This document shows, piece after piece, positions 53,489 to 61,515 of a stretch of 64,000 bases of DNA. A program made the position numbers and the translations under genes. The notes beneath the pieces were generated by a model. The model saw only the letters and a program-made list of their open reading frames with translations. It was not told the DNA's origin and made no database searches. How positions within the stretch are numbered: the stretch's first letter is position 1; each line of letters opens with the position of its first letter. The stretch is from contig NZ_JAECMT010000001.1 of the NCBI RefSeq assembly GCF_016019935.1, positions 868,022-932,021 on the forward strand. Direction: 5' to 3'. Origin of the DNA: Paenibacillus sp. GSMTC-2017 (GTDB taxonomy: Bacteria > Bacillota > Bacilli > Paenibacillales > Paenibacillaceae).

Positions 53489-53875
53489 CTATAAATCCTC
53501 CTTGCTGCTTGAATCTGAATTGACCGAGTCAGTTACTAATGAAATAATATCTTTGCTACTGAACCCTAGTTCCTTCATCCCGGTCACAAATCGATCAAGC
53601 AGCTCTCCCGCCATTTCCTTCTTGATTCGCATAATTGTTGACTCCTTATCCGTCACATATCGACCAAGTCCGCGCTTCGTCTCCACTATGCCTTCTCTCT
53701 CTAATTCTTGAAAGGTACGTTGTATGGTGTTCGGGTTAATTTGCAACTCTAGAGCTAGATCCCGTACAGACTCTATCTTGTCACCGGGACCCAGCTTTCC
53801 AATAATTATTTGCTTCTTCATATAATGCATAATTTGCAAATAGATCGGTAGATTATTATCGAACTCAATAGTCAC
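53489..53875 (-). CDS. GntR-family transcriptional regulator (YtrA type)
   Basis: This 128-residue protein has the short YtrA layout: a winged helix (PIYLQIMHYMKKQIIIGKLG, IESVRDLALELQINPNTIQR, TFQELEREGIVETKRGLGRY) and only about 55 C-terminal residues for dimerisation. It starts at GTG 53875 with AAGGAG ten bases upstream. It lies between the genes of two ABC exporters. In B. subtilis YtrA represses its own ABC operon in response to cell-wall antibiotics; a similar role is inferred here. Confidence 0.9.
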   Translation of the reverse strand: MTIEFDNNLPIYLQIMHYMKKQIIIGKLGPGDKIESVRDLALELQINPNTIQRTFQELEREGIVETKRGLGRYVTDKESTIMRIKKEMAGELLDRFVTGMKELGFSSKDIISLVTDSVNSDSSSKEDL

Positions 53876-53916
53876 AATGGGCTATGCTCCTTTTAGATGC
53901 CCCTCTACTACTATCA

Positions 53917-54669
53917 TTAGGAAACATCACGTTTTCTAAATGTGACAAAACTTGCCAACAATGAGATTACAATATAAACACCGATTACAGATGCAGAAAA
54001 AGTAAGTGACATGCCTTCCATAATGACTCCACCGTCTCTGTACGGAGACAAGTCTACGTGAGGGAATAACGTAAATTTCAAGAACGTATATTTAGACATA
54101 AGTAGTGTAAATAGCCCACCAATCATTGTGCTAAACATTGTTATACCAATCGTTGCTCCAATTGATTTCGTTAGTACACTAATCATAAATGTCACAGTAA
54201 CGTAAGTGAATGTGTAAATAGTCAAGTACATTACATTTTGAGCGATGTCTCTCCACACAGCCGTGTCGCCACCGAAACCGTATGCGATTGTTCCACCAAT
54301 AAGCAATAAACCAAGTGTCGTTAAAATTAAAGCAGCAGAGAAAAATAATGCAGTAATATATTTAGACGCTAATATTTTGTTACGACTGTGAGAACGGATC
54401 AATAACTGTTTAATCGTACCCATTTGGAATTCCTGAGGCACAATGCTCGCAACTGCTATAATAGCAATGATTGGCAACAGTTGTCCAGCAGTAGAAAGCG
54501 ATATAAAGAAATTTGTAAAGGTCAATGCTGTATTATCTTCCAACCAACGGTGACCAACATAAGTTGTGATAGCAACATACAGTGCCATTATTCCGAAAAA
54601 GATGAAAAACGATTTTTTCTTGTACATCTTCAACCATTCATTTGTTAACAATCCGCTAAATTTAAGCAA
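53917..54669 (-). CDS. ABC transporter permease (ABC-2 type)
   Basis: This 250-residue ABC-2 permease begins FSGLLTNEWLKMYKKKSFFI, typical of bacitracin/lantibiotic-export permeases, and has six helices. It starts at TTG 54669, overlapping the ATPase stop, with GGAGGGG upstream. The characteristic VPQEFQMGTIKQLLIRSHSR loop follows the second helix pair. It works with the ATPase encoded just before it. Confidence 0.85.
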   Translation of the reverse strand: MLKFSGLLTNEWLKMYKKKSFFIFFGIMALYVAITTYVGHRWLEDNTALTFTNFFISLSTAGQLLPIIAIIAVASIVPQEFQMGTIKQLLIRSHSRNKILASKYITALFFSAALILTTLGLLLIGGTIAYGFGGDTAVWRDIAQNVMYLTIYTFTYVTVTFMISVLTKSIGATIGITMFSTMIGGLFTLLMSKYTFLKFTLFPHVDLSPYRDGGVIMEGMSLTFSASVIGVYIVISLLASFVTFRKRDVS

Positions 54670-55606
54670 TGCGGTTCCCCTCCGTCCATTTCATAAACTG
54701 ATCTTCAAGCGTTGTTTTCTGTTCTTCCATACGATAAATACCAACTCCGGCATTGGATAAAGCTTTTACAACAGTTGGAACTTCTTCATGCAGCAACGTA
54801 ATCGTAATTCGGTCGTTTGCAGTTCCTTCTAACTTAACTCCCGCTTGACCTTTAAGTGTTTGCTCAGTCAATTCAACATCACTAACTTGCAAAGACAACG
54901 TTACTTGCGGCTCCGATTGTTTTTCTTCACCGATCGAACGAACAGTTACTAGCTTACCTTCCTGAACAACAACAACTCGGTTGCACATTTGTTCCATCTC
55001 GGAGAGCAAGTGACTGGATACTAATATTGCAAGGCCTTCCTTCTCAGCAATTTCTTTCATATAACCACGCATTTCACGAATACCTGCTGGGTCAAGACCG
55101 TTTGTTGGCTCATCCAAAATGAGAATGGATGGGTTATGGAGCAAAGCTTGTGCAATACCAAGACGTTGTCTCATACCAAGTGAGTACGTTTTTACTTTCT
55201 TGTCTAATGCTAACTCGAGGCCAACAAGCTTCGTTACTTCCTTGATTCTTGCTTCCGTCACACCCTCAGACATCCGCATAAATTGCTTCAGGTTATCCAT
55301 TCCTGTCATGTAGGAGTAGAACTCAGGATTTTCAATAATGCCGCCTACGTGACGAATTGCTTTCTCGAAATTATCTTTAATGCTATAGTCGCGAATACGA
55401 ATGTCGCCTTCGGTCATACTGATCAACCCAACGATCATACGAATCGTAGTTGTTTTACCTGCTCCATTCGGTCCTAGCAGTCCGACAATTTCACCCTTTG
55501 ACATCGTAAATGACAGATCATTTACAATCGTCTTGTTGCCAATACGTTTCGTGACCCGATCTAATTGAAGAACGATTGATCCGTTCGCTTGTGTTGCTGT
55601 TTTCAT
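54662..55606 (-). CDS. ABC transporter ATP-binding protein (BcrA-like)
   Basis: This 314-residue ATPase has Walker A GLLGPNGAGKTTTIRMIVGL, the signature YSLGMRQRLGIAQALLHN, Walker B LILDEPTNGLDPAGIREMRG and the H-loop SSHLLSEMEQ. The LGMRQRLG signature and C-terminal extension (about residues 225-314) are typical of BcrA/lantibiotic-immunity ATPases. GGAGG precedes ATG 55606. It is the first gene of the five-gene operon controlled by the promoter and operator upstream. Confidence 0.9.
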   Translation of the reverse strand: MKTATQANGSIVLQLDRVTKRIGNKTIVNDLSFTMSKGEIVGLLGPNGAGKTTTIRMIVGLISMTEGDIRIRDYSIKDNFEKAIRHVGGIIENPEFYSYMTGMDNLKQFMRMSEGVTEARIKEVTKLVGLELALDKKVKTYSLGMRQRLGIAQALLHNPSILILDEPTNGLDPAGIREMRGYMKEIAEKEGLAILVSSHLLSEMEQMCNRVVVVQEGKLVTVRSIGEEKQSEPQVTLSLQVSDVELTEQTLKGQAGVKLEGTANDRITITLLHEEVPTVVKALSNAGVGIYRMEEQKTTLEDQFMKWTEGNRIA

Positions 55607-55627
55607 TGATCATAACCTCCATGTGTT

Positions 55628-55651
55628 AGTGTCTTAGTTACATAGTACACT
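55628..55651. promoter_or_regulatory. Candidate YtrA-type operator
   Basis: AGTGTC (55628-55633) and TACACT (55646-55651) form an inverted repeat with 12 bases between. As remembered, the B. subtilis YtrA site is AGTGTA-13-TACACT. One arm lies on the -10 of the promoter. The operon contains a YtrA-type GntR gene, so autoregulation is likely. Confidence 0.5.
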
Positions 55652-55670
55652 AGAACGTTAACATTGTAAA
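55642..55670 (-). promoter_or_regulatory. Promoter of the ABC exporter/GntR operon
   Basis: On the minus strand TTTACA (55665-55670) and TACTAT (55642-55647) are exactly 17 bases apart. The -10 overlaps a YtrA-like inverted repeat. The ATG of the BcrA-like gene is 36 bases downstream of the -10. Confidence 0.6.
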
Positions 55671-55761
55671 CCCCTACTTATTTGTTTTTTTATTACATAT
55701 CGTTTCAATCAGATAATTAAGGGGTAATAACTTATAACAACAACTAAAAGGAGTGATTGAT

Positions 55762-55923
55762 ATGAACTCATCAGGACAAAACGTTGAAATAGAAGAACGC
55801 CAAATTCAGAAAAAATCTGATTCTAGTCGTGTGCTCTCCACCCTTATTAAATACACCGCTTATCTGTTAATTTTCTTTGGATCACTTTATTTCTTAGTGA
55901 AATACGTGTTTCCGATGTTCTAA
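55762..55923 (+). CDS. 53-residue single-pass membrane protein
   Basis: A short frame starting at ATG 55762 with AAAGGAG upstream encodes a charged N-terminal part (VEIEERQIQKKSDSSRVLST) and one C-terminal helix (YTAYLLIFFGSLYFLVKYVF) ending PMF. It is divergent from the ABC exporter operon and followed by a terminator hairpin, which supports a real transcription unit. Tail-anchored, with the N-terminus probably inside. No family recognised. Confidence 0.7.
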   Translation: MNSSGQNVEIEERQIQKKSDSSRVLSTLIKYTAYLLIFFGSLYFLVKYVFPMF

Positions 55924-55941
55924 AAACTGGCAGGTCATAAC

Positions 55942-55992
55942 AACGGGTCGTCTCAATAGTAGAGAAATCTACTTGAGGCTGCCCGTTTGTTT
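55942..55992 (+). terminator. Rho-independent terminator of the 53-residue gene
   Basis: AACGGGTCGTCTCAA and TTGAGGCTGCCCGTT pair with a few wobbles or mismatches, followed by TGTTT. It begins 18 bases after the stop. Confidence 0.75.
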
Positions 55993-56012
55993 ATGCCATC
56001 GTGTATGTAGCC

Positions 56013-56081
56013 AAAAAAACAAAACTCTTCTATCGCAGCAATTCAAAACTCGAATTTGCAATAAAAGAGCTTGTCCACTCT
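56013..56081 (-). terminator. Probable terminator after the short lipoprotein gene
   Basis: On the minus strand a long hairpin (outer CTCTT/AAGAG, inner AATTC/GAATT) is followed by TTTTGTTTTTTT. The stem has several internal mismatches. Confidence 0.5.
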
Positions 56082-56107
56082 ATTATATTCAATTAGATAG
56101 TAATCAC

Positions 56108-56326
56108 TTACGGTGTCATCGTGCTATCTTCCGGTGCTTCGGTTTCTAATGGCACTTGCGGGTCACCAGTTACGATTGGACTATTGGTTCCACTATTGTT
56201 AGCACCATTGCTAGCATTGTTTGCTCCTCCATTATTACAAGCTGCTGTACTAAATATCAATATGGCACACATTGTAGCTGTAAGTAGCAATTTCGTCACT
56301 CTCTCTTTTCCATTATTCATCTTCAT
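56108..56326 (-). CDS. Short low-complexity lipoprotein
   Basis: This 72-residue protein has a basic start (MKMNNGKERVTKLLL), a hydrophobic core and the lipobox FSTAAC with Cys30. The rest is Asn/Gly/Ser-rich (NNGGANNASNGANNSGTN) and then acidic/proline-rich (PQVPLETEAPED). It would be a short peptide anchored to the outer face of the membrane. TAGGAGG lies seven bases before ATG 56326. No domain is present, and the function is unknown. Confidence 0.7.
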   Translation of the reverse strand: MKMNNGKERVTKLLLTATMCAILIFSTAACNNGGANNASNGANNSGTNSPIVTGDPQVPLETEAPEDSTMTP

Positions 56327-56442
56327 TTTGTTTCCTCCTATTAAATGTGTTTTTAGTATATTTATCATTTCCTATCTATACTTAACCAACCAATCAACTT
56401 TTGAATCAGAAGATAGACAACGCGATTCTTAGAGGCCTTTTG

Positions 56443-56472
56443 TTGACTAGCTCATTTGAATAGAAGTACTAT
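56443..56472 (+). promoter_or_regulatory. Possible promoter of the orphan binding-protein gene
   Basis: TTGACT (56443-56448) and TACTAT (56467-56472) are 18 bases apart, about 120 bases before the start codon. Confidence 0.4.
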
Positions 56473-56594
56473 AAAAATATACATATTTTTCTACTTAAAG
56501 GAGGTTGTATCCACATTTAATGCTAATGTACAAATAAAGAAATTTCATTTTGTAGCATCTGAACATATTAGTTATTACATAGGGGGTACTATCC

Positions 56595-57890
56595 GTGCGT
56601 AAACTTTTAACGATTATCAGTTTTGCCTTATTGATCTCTATATTAACTACAAGTTGCTCCTCAATCGGAATCGGAAATAAAACAAAAGATGAAGTTACAA
56701 TTAAAATGATGACCTATTCAAAAGCTAATTCTACAGACTTAATCAATCATCTCAAAGAGAAGTTTCCTCATATTACATTAGAAGTGATTGCAGTCGATGA
56801 TATTATGAGAGAAGAAGGGTTTACTGACCATACGAAAAGAATGGCACGTATAAGTGAGATTATTACGGAAAAACAAGTTGATTTCTATCAACACATTGTG
56901 CCAACTATGTTCGTTCCAGATCATCAGCTCTTCGATATAAAGCAGCTTATTGATCGAAATCAACTTGAACTAAACGAAATACAGCAACATATGATAGCTT
57001 CATCTACTAGAGATGATGGCACCTTGTATACAATTTCACCAACATTTGACCGGAGAGTACTTTTCATTAATCGTAAGCTATTTCAGAATAGTGGGGTTCC
57101 TGAACCAATAAGCCCGATGACATTTGAACAACTTCGTCAAAGTGCAATTAAGCTAAAAGAAAAAAACATCGGTTCATTTGGTTACAACTATCCAACGGGC
57201 AGCTGGTATTATTCGATCAAAAGTATTGGCGAAGAAATGAATGGACTTCCATTTATTAATAACGATGGACAGTTATTATTTGATCAACCAGAATGGCGTG
57301 ATTTGGCTCAAAACGTGCTCGATGACAGCAAAAATAAAGTGCTCAGATCTGATCCATTTATGCCCGCTGACTCTGACCTTGTGCGCATCGGAATAAGCCT
57401 TATTTACGCAAGCCAAATATATAACTATATAGCCAACAACTTTAGTGCGGAAACTTTAGCAATTTCAAACTTGCCTTCTAATCCATCTAACCCAACTTCG
57501 AATCCTTACTTAATGACAAGTCAGTTTTCTATAGACTCAACTAGCGAACACGTCGAAGAAGTATGGGAATTACTTACCTACCTTATGAGCAAGGAAGCAG
57601 CCACATTTATTAACGAAAAAGTACTTTTAAACGGTTTCGTAACTTACCCAGATCTAGTTAAAATTGGTGATTTCAAGTTAGAGTCCTTCATGGAAACTGG
57701 CAATCCTAGAACTAAAGCATACTCATTTGATTTATCCGGTGAGGTGACAACTAAACTGGTAACTACAATTAATGAACAATTCCTCGCGTACATTCAAGAT
57801 AAAATTAGTTTTAATGTTGCTTGGAAAAACATCGAGGTAGTGGTGCAAGATATTAATGCAAATTCTAGTAACTTTGTAGCGGTTAAATAA
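56595..57890 (+). CDS. Orphan ABC-type extracellular solute-binding lipoprotein (SBP family 1 type)
   Basis: This 431-residue protein has a signal peptide and the lipobox ILTTSC with Cys21. Its body resembles sugar-type family 1 binding proteins: EVTIKMMTYSKANSTDLINH, LKEKFPHITLEVI, YTISPTFDRRVLFINRKLFQ and VEEVWELLTYLMSKEAATF. The start is GTG 56595 with AGGGGG upstream. No permease or ATPase genes adjoin it, so it is an orphan whose transporter or sensor partner lies elsewhere. Its ligand is unknown. Confidence 0.85.
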   Translation: MRKLLTIISFALLISILTTSCSSIGIGNKTKDEVTIKMMTYSKANSTDLINHLKEKFPHITLEVIAVDDIMREEGFTDHTKRMARISEIITEKQVDFYQHIVPTMFVPDHQLFDIKQLIDRNQLELNEIQQHMIASSTRDDGTLYTISPTFDRRVLFINRKLFQNSGVPEPISPMTFEQLRQSAIKLKEKNIGSFGYNYPTGSWYYSIKSIGEEMNGLPFINNDGQLLFDQPEWRDLAQNVLDDSKNKVLRSDPFMPADSDLVRIGISLIYASQIYNYIANNFSAETLAISNLPSNPSNPTSNPYLMTSQFSIDSTSEHVEEVWELLTYLMSKEAATFINEKVLLNGFVTYPDLVKIGDFKLESFMETGNPRTKAYSFDLSGEVTTKLVTTINEQFLAYIQDKISFNVAWKNIEVVVQDINANSSNFVAVK

Positions 57891-57980
57891 TATCGAATAA
57901 AGACGCAGGTTGGTCAGACTTCGTATGGGAAATTCAAACTGTTAACGTCAACGTGAAATCGTTCTAATAAAAATAAATAG

Positions 57981-58027
57981 AAAGGTCGTCCCACATGTCT
58001 TGTTTAGACACGATAAGACGACCTTTT
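57981..58027. terminator. Bidirectional terminator between convergent genes
   Basis: AAAGGTCGTC (57981-57990) and GACGACCTTT (58017-58026) form a perfect 10-bp stem around a 26-base loop. It lies between the orphan binding-protein gene and the leftward zinc-knuckle gene; flanking A and T runs are short. Confidence 0.75.
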
Positions 58028-58049
58028 CCGATGCGTACAATTAAGATTT

Positions 58050-58943
58050 TCATTCTAGTTTGAATTGTAATCGGTCCATCAATTGCTCTGCATCTTCCCA
58101 TATGAGAGGTCTGATCCATTCACTTTGAGCACGAAGTTGCTCTGCTTCATTACTTCTAATCGTCCAAATAATTGGGACAGTAGCTCGTTCTGCATAGCCA
58201 GCGGCAAAATATAGTTCCGGATCAGATTCTGTTAAATCAGCAATCATTAGGTTACTTTCGGATATTCGACTCAGCACTGTCTCATCCATTTTTCTAAGTG
58301 TAGAAAGCGAAATTAACTCCACTCGGTATCCGCATTGCTCAATACGCGGCAACACATTTGCAGTCCATTCTTCGCTAATGTCAACTTTGCTGCTCAGAAG
58401 TACAATACATGACTTACTCTTCTTCCCACCAGCCAATGCCATTGCTTCACTCCAGCCTAAAGTAGTGAGCTTTAATACGGAACCTTCCCTTTCGATCATT
58501 CCGCTTTCTTTTAAAAGCTCAATAATGTATACAAACTCTTGGAGATTTGTGGAATACGTCAAATTGTAATGTTGCGATAGAGGATGGAGATTGGTTGCCT
58601 CATATGCCACGTCAGTAAGATGATATAGATGAATCAACAACCGCTTACCTTTTTCTTCTAAGGTTGCAGGTATGGACGGTAGCGTCTCGATTGCTTCTAC
58701 TTCCTCTAACGTAAGATGAATAGACCCTTGACTTGTAGACTGTTCCCGAATATAGGCAGAAACAAACGGCAACAATCTCCTTTTTTTCGCATAAGGAAAA
58801 GCGTTGATTTGTGAATACGTATCTTCATCAAGACTGTAATAACCGTCAGGTGAGCACATGCATGCTGTAAACTGATCCACTACACCTTTACGCTCCACAG
58901 TCACTAGTTCATTACAAAACAAACAATGTTTTTTGGATATCAT
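58050..58943 (-). CDS. Zinc-knuckle protein with C-terminal deoxyribosyltransferase/TIR-like domain
   Basis: This 297-residue protein has an N-terminal CxxC...CxC knuckle (Cys7, Cys10, Cys28, Cys30), a middle helical, winged-helix-like part (about residues 60-175, ending SGMIEREGSVLKLTTLGWSE), and a C-terminal Rossmann-like domain (about 180-297). The latter contains CIVLLSSKVD and MIADLTESDPELYFAAGYAE, which matches the IADLTxxNPxVxYExGxA pattern of nucleoside deoxyribosyltransferase/TIR-like proteins, although the Glu of YExG is replaced by Ala. GAGGTG precedes the ATG. It could be a nucleotide sensor or defence-type effector; the function is not known. Confidence 0.65.
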   Translation of the reverse strand: MISKKHCLFCNELVTVERKGVVDQFTACMCSPDGYYSLDEDTYSQINAFPYAKKRRLLPFVSAYIREQSTSQGSIHLTLEEVEAIETLPSIPATLEEKGKRLLIHLYHLTDVAYEATNLHPLSQHYNLTYSTNLQEFVYIIELLKESGMIEREGSVLKLTTLGWSEAMALAGGKKSKSCIVLLSSKVDISEEWTANVLPRIEQCGYRVELISLSTLRKMDETVLSRISESNLMIADLTESDPELYFAAGYAERATVPIIWTIRSNEAEQLRAQSEWIRPLIWEDAEQLMDRLQFKLE

Positions 58944-59410
58944 TAATAATCACCTCGTCTCATAACATTCGGTACAGAAGTGGGTTATGGGACTGTCTGG
59001 GGGGAATTACCAACTCCGTATTGAATGGAATGTTAATAGTATAAATTTAAATCATCCTATTTTTCATTACGAACTTTTTCACTTAGGCAGTAACTTTAGA
59101 TGTAACACTCATTTCACTATTTGTCATACTACTGTTTATTGGTATTCCATCAGGCCTATTACCTTACTTCAGTCATCGTATTCGTAGAGGACTATCAATA
59201 TAAATACACCCCATATACTAAGAAGAATTATACAGTAGAAAACAACACAACATATTACCATACAAATAGTAGTAACGACTGTAGCAGTAATAATAGTTCG
59301 GATAACAAGCGACCTTTACTTACCTTCCATTTGTGTCGATTGTGAATAAAAGCATGCACATTTAGATCTATAAGCCGTAACACTCAGTTTCAATTATTTT
59401 ACTATCACAA
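58944..59410. other. Intergenic AT-rich stretch without a supported gene
   Basis: About 470 bases. Short hydrophobic frames exist on both strands (for example plus 59075-59200 and minus around 59210-59320), but none has a start codon with a ribosome site. They may be remnants of a membrane-protein gene or simple AT-rich chance. Confidence 0.45.
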
Positions 59411-59448
59411 TAAAACTGACTGCTCCCACAGTGGGGCAGTCAGTTTTT
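59411..59448. terminator. Strong Rho-independent terminator
   Basis: AAACTGACTGCTCCC and GGGGCAGTCAGTTT pair around ACAGT and are flanked by TAAAA and TTTTT, so it can act in both directions. It ends the acyltransferase gene on the minus strand. Confidence 0.88.
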
Positions 59449-59468
59449 AAACTTAGTTTGTAATAAGC

Positions 59469-60722
59469 TTAAGCCCCTAACCCCGTCTCTCTCCTTTTAT
59501 TAAAAACACCTCTCCTTCCATGTGACCAATCAAGTACCGGCTTCTCTACTAAATAGAACGAAATTGTTGCAAAAACATAAGACACTACTAATATAACCAG
59601 TGATATGCTTGCCCACTTGCCTAAATCTGTCATATTCATCCATCTATACTCTTTGGCCCAAGTTAGTGAAGAAACACGCATAATTAGATAATGCCAAATG
59701 TATAAACCAAACGAGATTTTGGATGTAAATCTGAAAAACGGATTATCTAATATTTTTGCAGCCCAGCGTGTATGTGCAGCCGTGCACAAACTAATTGCAA
59801 TAAAAGTTGCATACATTGGGAAATAAAATGGTTGACGTTGCAAACTAAAGTCAAACTCCCCGAAATATCGCATGATCCCAAGGAGAGCAAAGGATAAGAA
59901 CAACGCCCCCAAACACAACAGATCAAATCCTCCAAAATGTTTGAATCGTTTTGTTTTCTCTGACACTTGAAACAATCGTACGGATACTCCAGCAGCGAAT
60001 ATGCCAAGCGCAAAATGGCCAAATAATCCTATTGGGTTATAATTAGGCATCCAAAACTTTGCCCCGCCTATAATCCCATACTGAAAACCTCTTCCTTCCT
60101 CGCTCAAAACGAACAACGAATGAATCAATTGATTGAGTATAAGAATTAGGAAAAAAACACCTATCCAAAATAATATTCCTGTTAAGAACGAACGATTTTT
60201 ACCAAAAAAGCGAAATAGAGCAAACATAAATAGTGGCATTAATAAATAACAAAACATTTCAAAACTAATCGACCATAATGGCCCATTCATTTCACTCGGA
60301 AAAAAAGTGATATAGTGAAATCCCGAAGTAAAGGTTATACCTGCAATTAATCTTGCCCAAAAGTGCTCCGTAACAAGCTCAAAATGATTAGCTGCTATAA
60401 CAGCAACAATAATAGCAACATAATAACCTGGTGCGATACGTGCAAATCGTCTTAGAGCATATTGCTTTATGCTTGGAAAGGCATCCCCTTCGAGATACTT
60501 TTTCCAGAACGGATACGATAATAAAAAACCACTCAGCACGAAAAAAATGCTTACCCCTACGTTTCCCATAGAGAAAAACGATAATACATTTTGAAGCCAC
60601 GGCGCTTGACCTTCTCTAAACATATTACCCACTAAATGAACAATAACAACCAACAGACATGCAATTGCTCTAAAACCATCAGCGCCGCCTAATCGAAAGT
60701 GGGTTTGTTTGAATTTTTCCAG
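59469..60722 (-). CDS. Acyltransferase family 3 protein (OafA/YrhL type), apparent CTG start
   Basis: This integral-membrane O-acyltransferase of about 417 residues has ten or so helices. The family N-terminus, LGGADGFRAIACLLVVIVHL with the catalytic His, is encoded only if translation begins upstream of the first TTG at 60653. The in-frame upstream region (from a TAG just before) has no ATG, GTG or TTG, but CTG at 60720-60722 has GGAGGT (60731-60736) eight bases upstream. CTG is therefore the best start. Other features are FFVLSGFLLSYPFWKKYLEG, RRFARIAPGYYVAI and IWHYLIMR. Such enzymes acylate surface glycans; the substrate is unknown. Confidence 0.82.
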   Translation of the reverse strand: MEKFKQTHFRLGGADGFRAIACLLVVIVHLVGNMFREGQAPWLQNVLSFFSMGNVGVSIFFVLSGFLLSYPFWKKYLEGDAFPSIKQYALRRFARIAPGYYVAIIVAVIAANHFELVTEHFWARLIAGITFTSGFHYITFFPSEMNGPLWSISFEMFCYLLMPLFMFALFRFFGKNRSFLTGILFWIGVFFLILILNQLIHSLFVLSEEGRGFQYGIIGGAKFWMPNYNPIGLFGHFALGIFAAGVSVRLFQVSEKTKRFKHFGGFDLLCLGALFLSFALLGIMRYFGEFDFSLQRQPFYFPMYATFIAISLCTAAHTRWAAKILDNPFFRFTSKISFGLYIWHYLIMRVSSLTWAKEYRWMNMTDLGKWASISLVILVVSYVFATISFYLVEKPVLDWSHGRRGVFNKRRETGLGA

Positions 60723-60739
60723 TAGAAACTACCTCCAAT

Positions 60740-61243
60740 GTAATTATGAAAATAATTCATCATTAATGGAAACAATTTTTGTGGTACTAATAATAAATTA
60801 TTTATACCTTCCAATTATTAATGAAATTAAGGACTTATGTTCGTATGCGAATAGATCATACAATAGAGATTTGTGACTTTCAACCTATAAATGTAATCAT
60901 CAATAATATTTATTATAAATACCTATTTATTAATAATTTTATAAAAAATACGATCCAAAAGAACTATGTGTGATGGAGCTACTAAGGAAGGATTTACTTT
61001 TTAAAGATGGTTATAATCAACGGGTTATGATAGAAAACGATGGAGGTGTTTGATAATAAATCGGCAAAATGCGTACTAGTAATTGAACTCAGTATTACAA
61101 TTATTTTTAGAATTGATAATTAAAATAATACGTCTAGTAGATGAGTTTTTAATGATAGCTCATTTAATATATTTAATTAAAGTAATTTATTGCAAACGAT
61201 TACTTACGAGATAATAAATTTAATGATCAGCATCTTCATCTAA
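60740..61243. other. AT-rich intergenic stretch without a supported gene
   Basis: About 500 bases of strongly AT-rich sequence upstream of the acyltransferase gene. No frame with a ribosome site, no repeat and no clear RNA fold were found. It ends at the remnant of an ABC ATPase gene. Confidence 0.5.
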
Positions 61244-61432
61244 ATCCTCTTCGCCATAATCGCAATTGTGATGGTACTTCACGATATCAACTTGTCAGCG
61301 CGCGATATGGGGACTATATCTTCACTCTGCGTCAAGGCCCAACTGGTCGCTGAAGGCTCGCCGTCAGAAGTCATTTCAAGTACGCTTGTGAAGGAAGTAT
61401 TCGGACTCGAAGTGAGCTATGCGAGTATTTAA
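61244..61432 (+). pseudogene. Remnant of a FecE-type (siderophore/iron) ABC ATPase, C-terminal end
   Basis: The frame gives AIVMVLHDINLSAR, the H-loop region of iron-siderophore ATPases, and after a garbled stretch QLVAEGSPSEVISSTLVKEV and FGLEVS, the family C-terminus. The middle reads normally (ARYGDYIFTLRQG) only in another frame. A two-base gain in GCGCGCG near 61300 and a one-base gain in GGCCC near 61340 would explain this, together restoring the frame. Everything upstream (Walker A to Walker B) is missing. The base composition is more GC-rich than the flanks. It is a decayed gene end. Confidence 0.75.
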
Positions 61433-61447
61433 CGGTAACAACACAAC

Positions 61448-61493
61448 AGCGCCACCTTCATCAAGGCGGCGCTACTTACTTTTCTATTCAGCT
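61448..61493 (+). terminator. Terminator-like hairpin after the ABC ATPase remnant
   Basis: AGCGCCACC and GGCGGCGCT pair, with one bulge, around TTCATCAA, followed by ACTTACTTTT. It is probably the surviving terminator of the lost gene. Confidence 0.6.
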
Positions 61494-61515
61494 ATCTTTC
61501 CCTGGTATCAGGCAT

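Noticed and set aside
59075..59345. Short hydrophobic frames on both strands between the zinc-knuckle and acyltransferase genes
   Set aside because: None has a valid start with a ribosome site; AT-rich DNA easily gives Leu/Ile/Val-rich frames. A membrane-protein remnant cannot be excluded.
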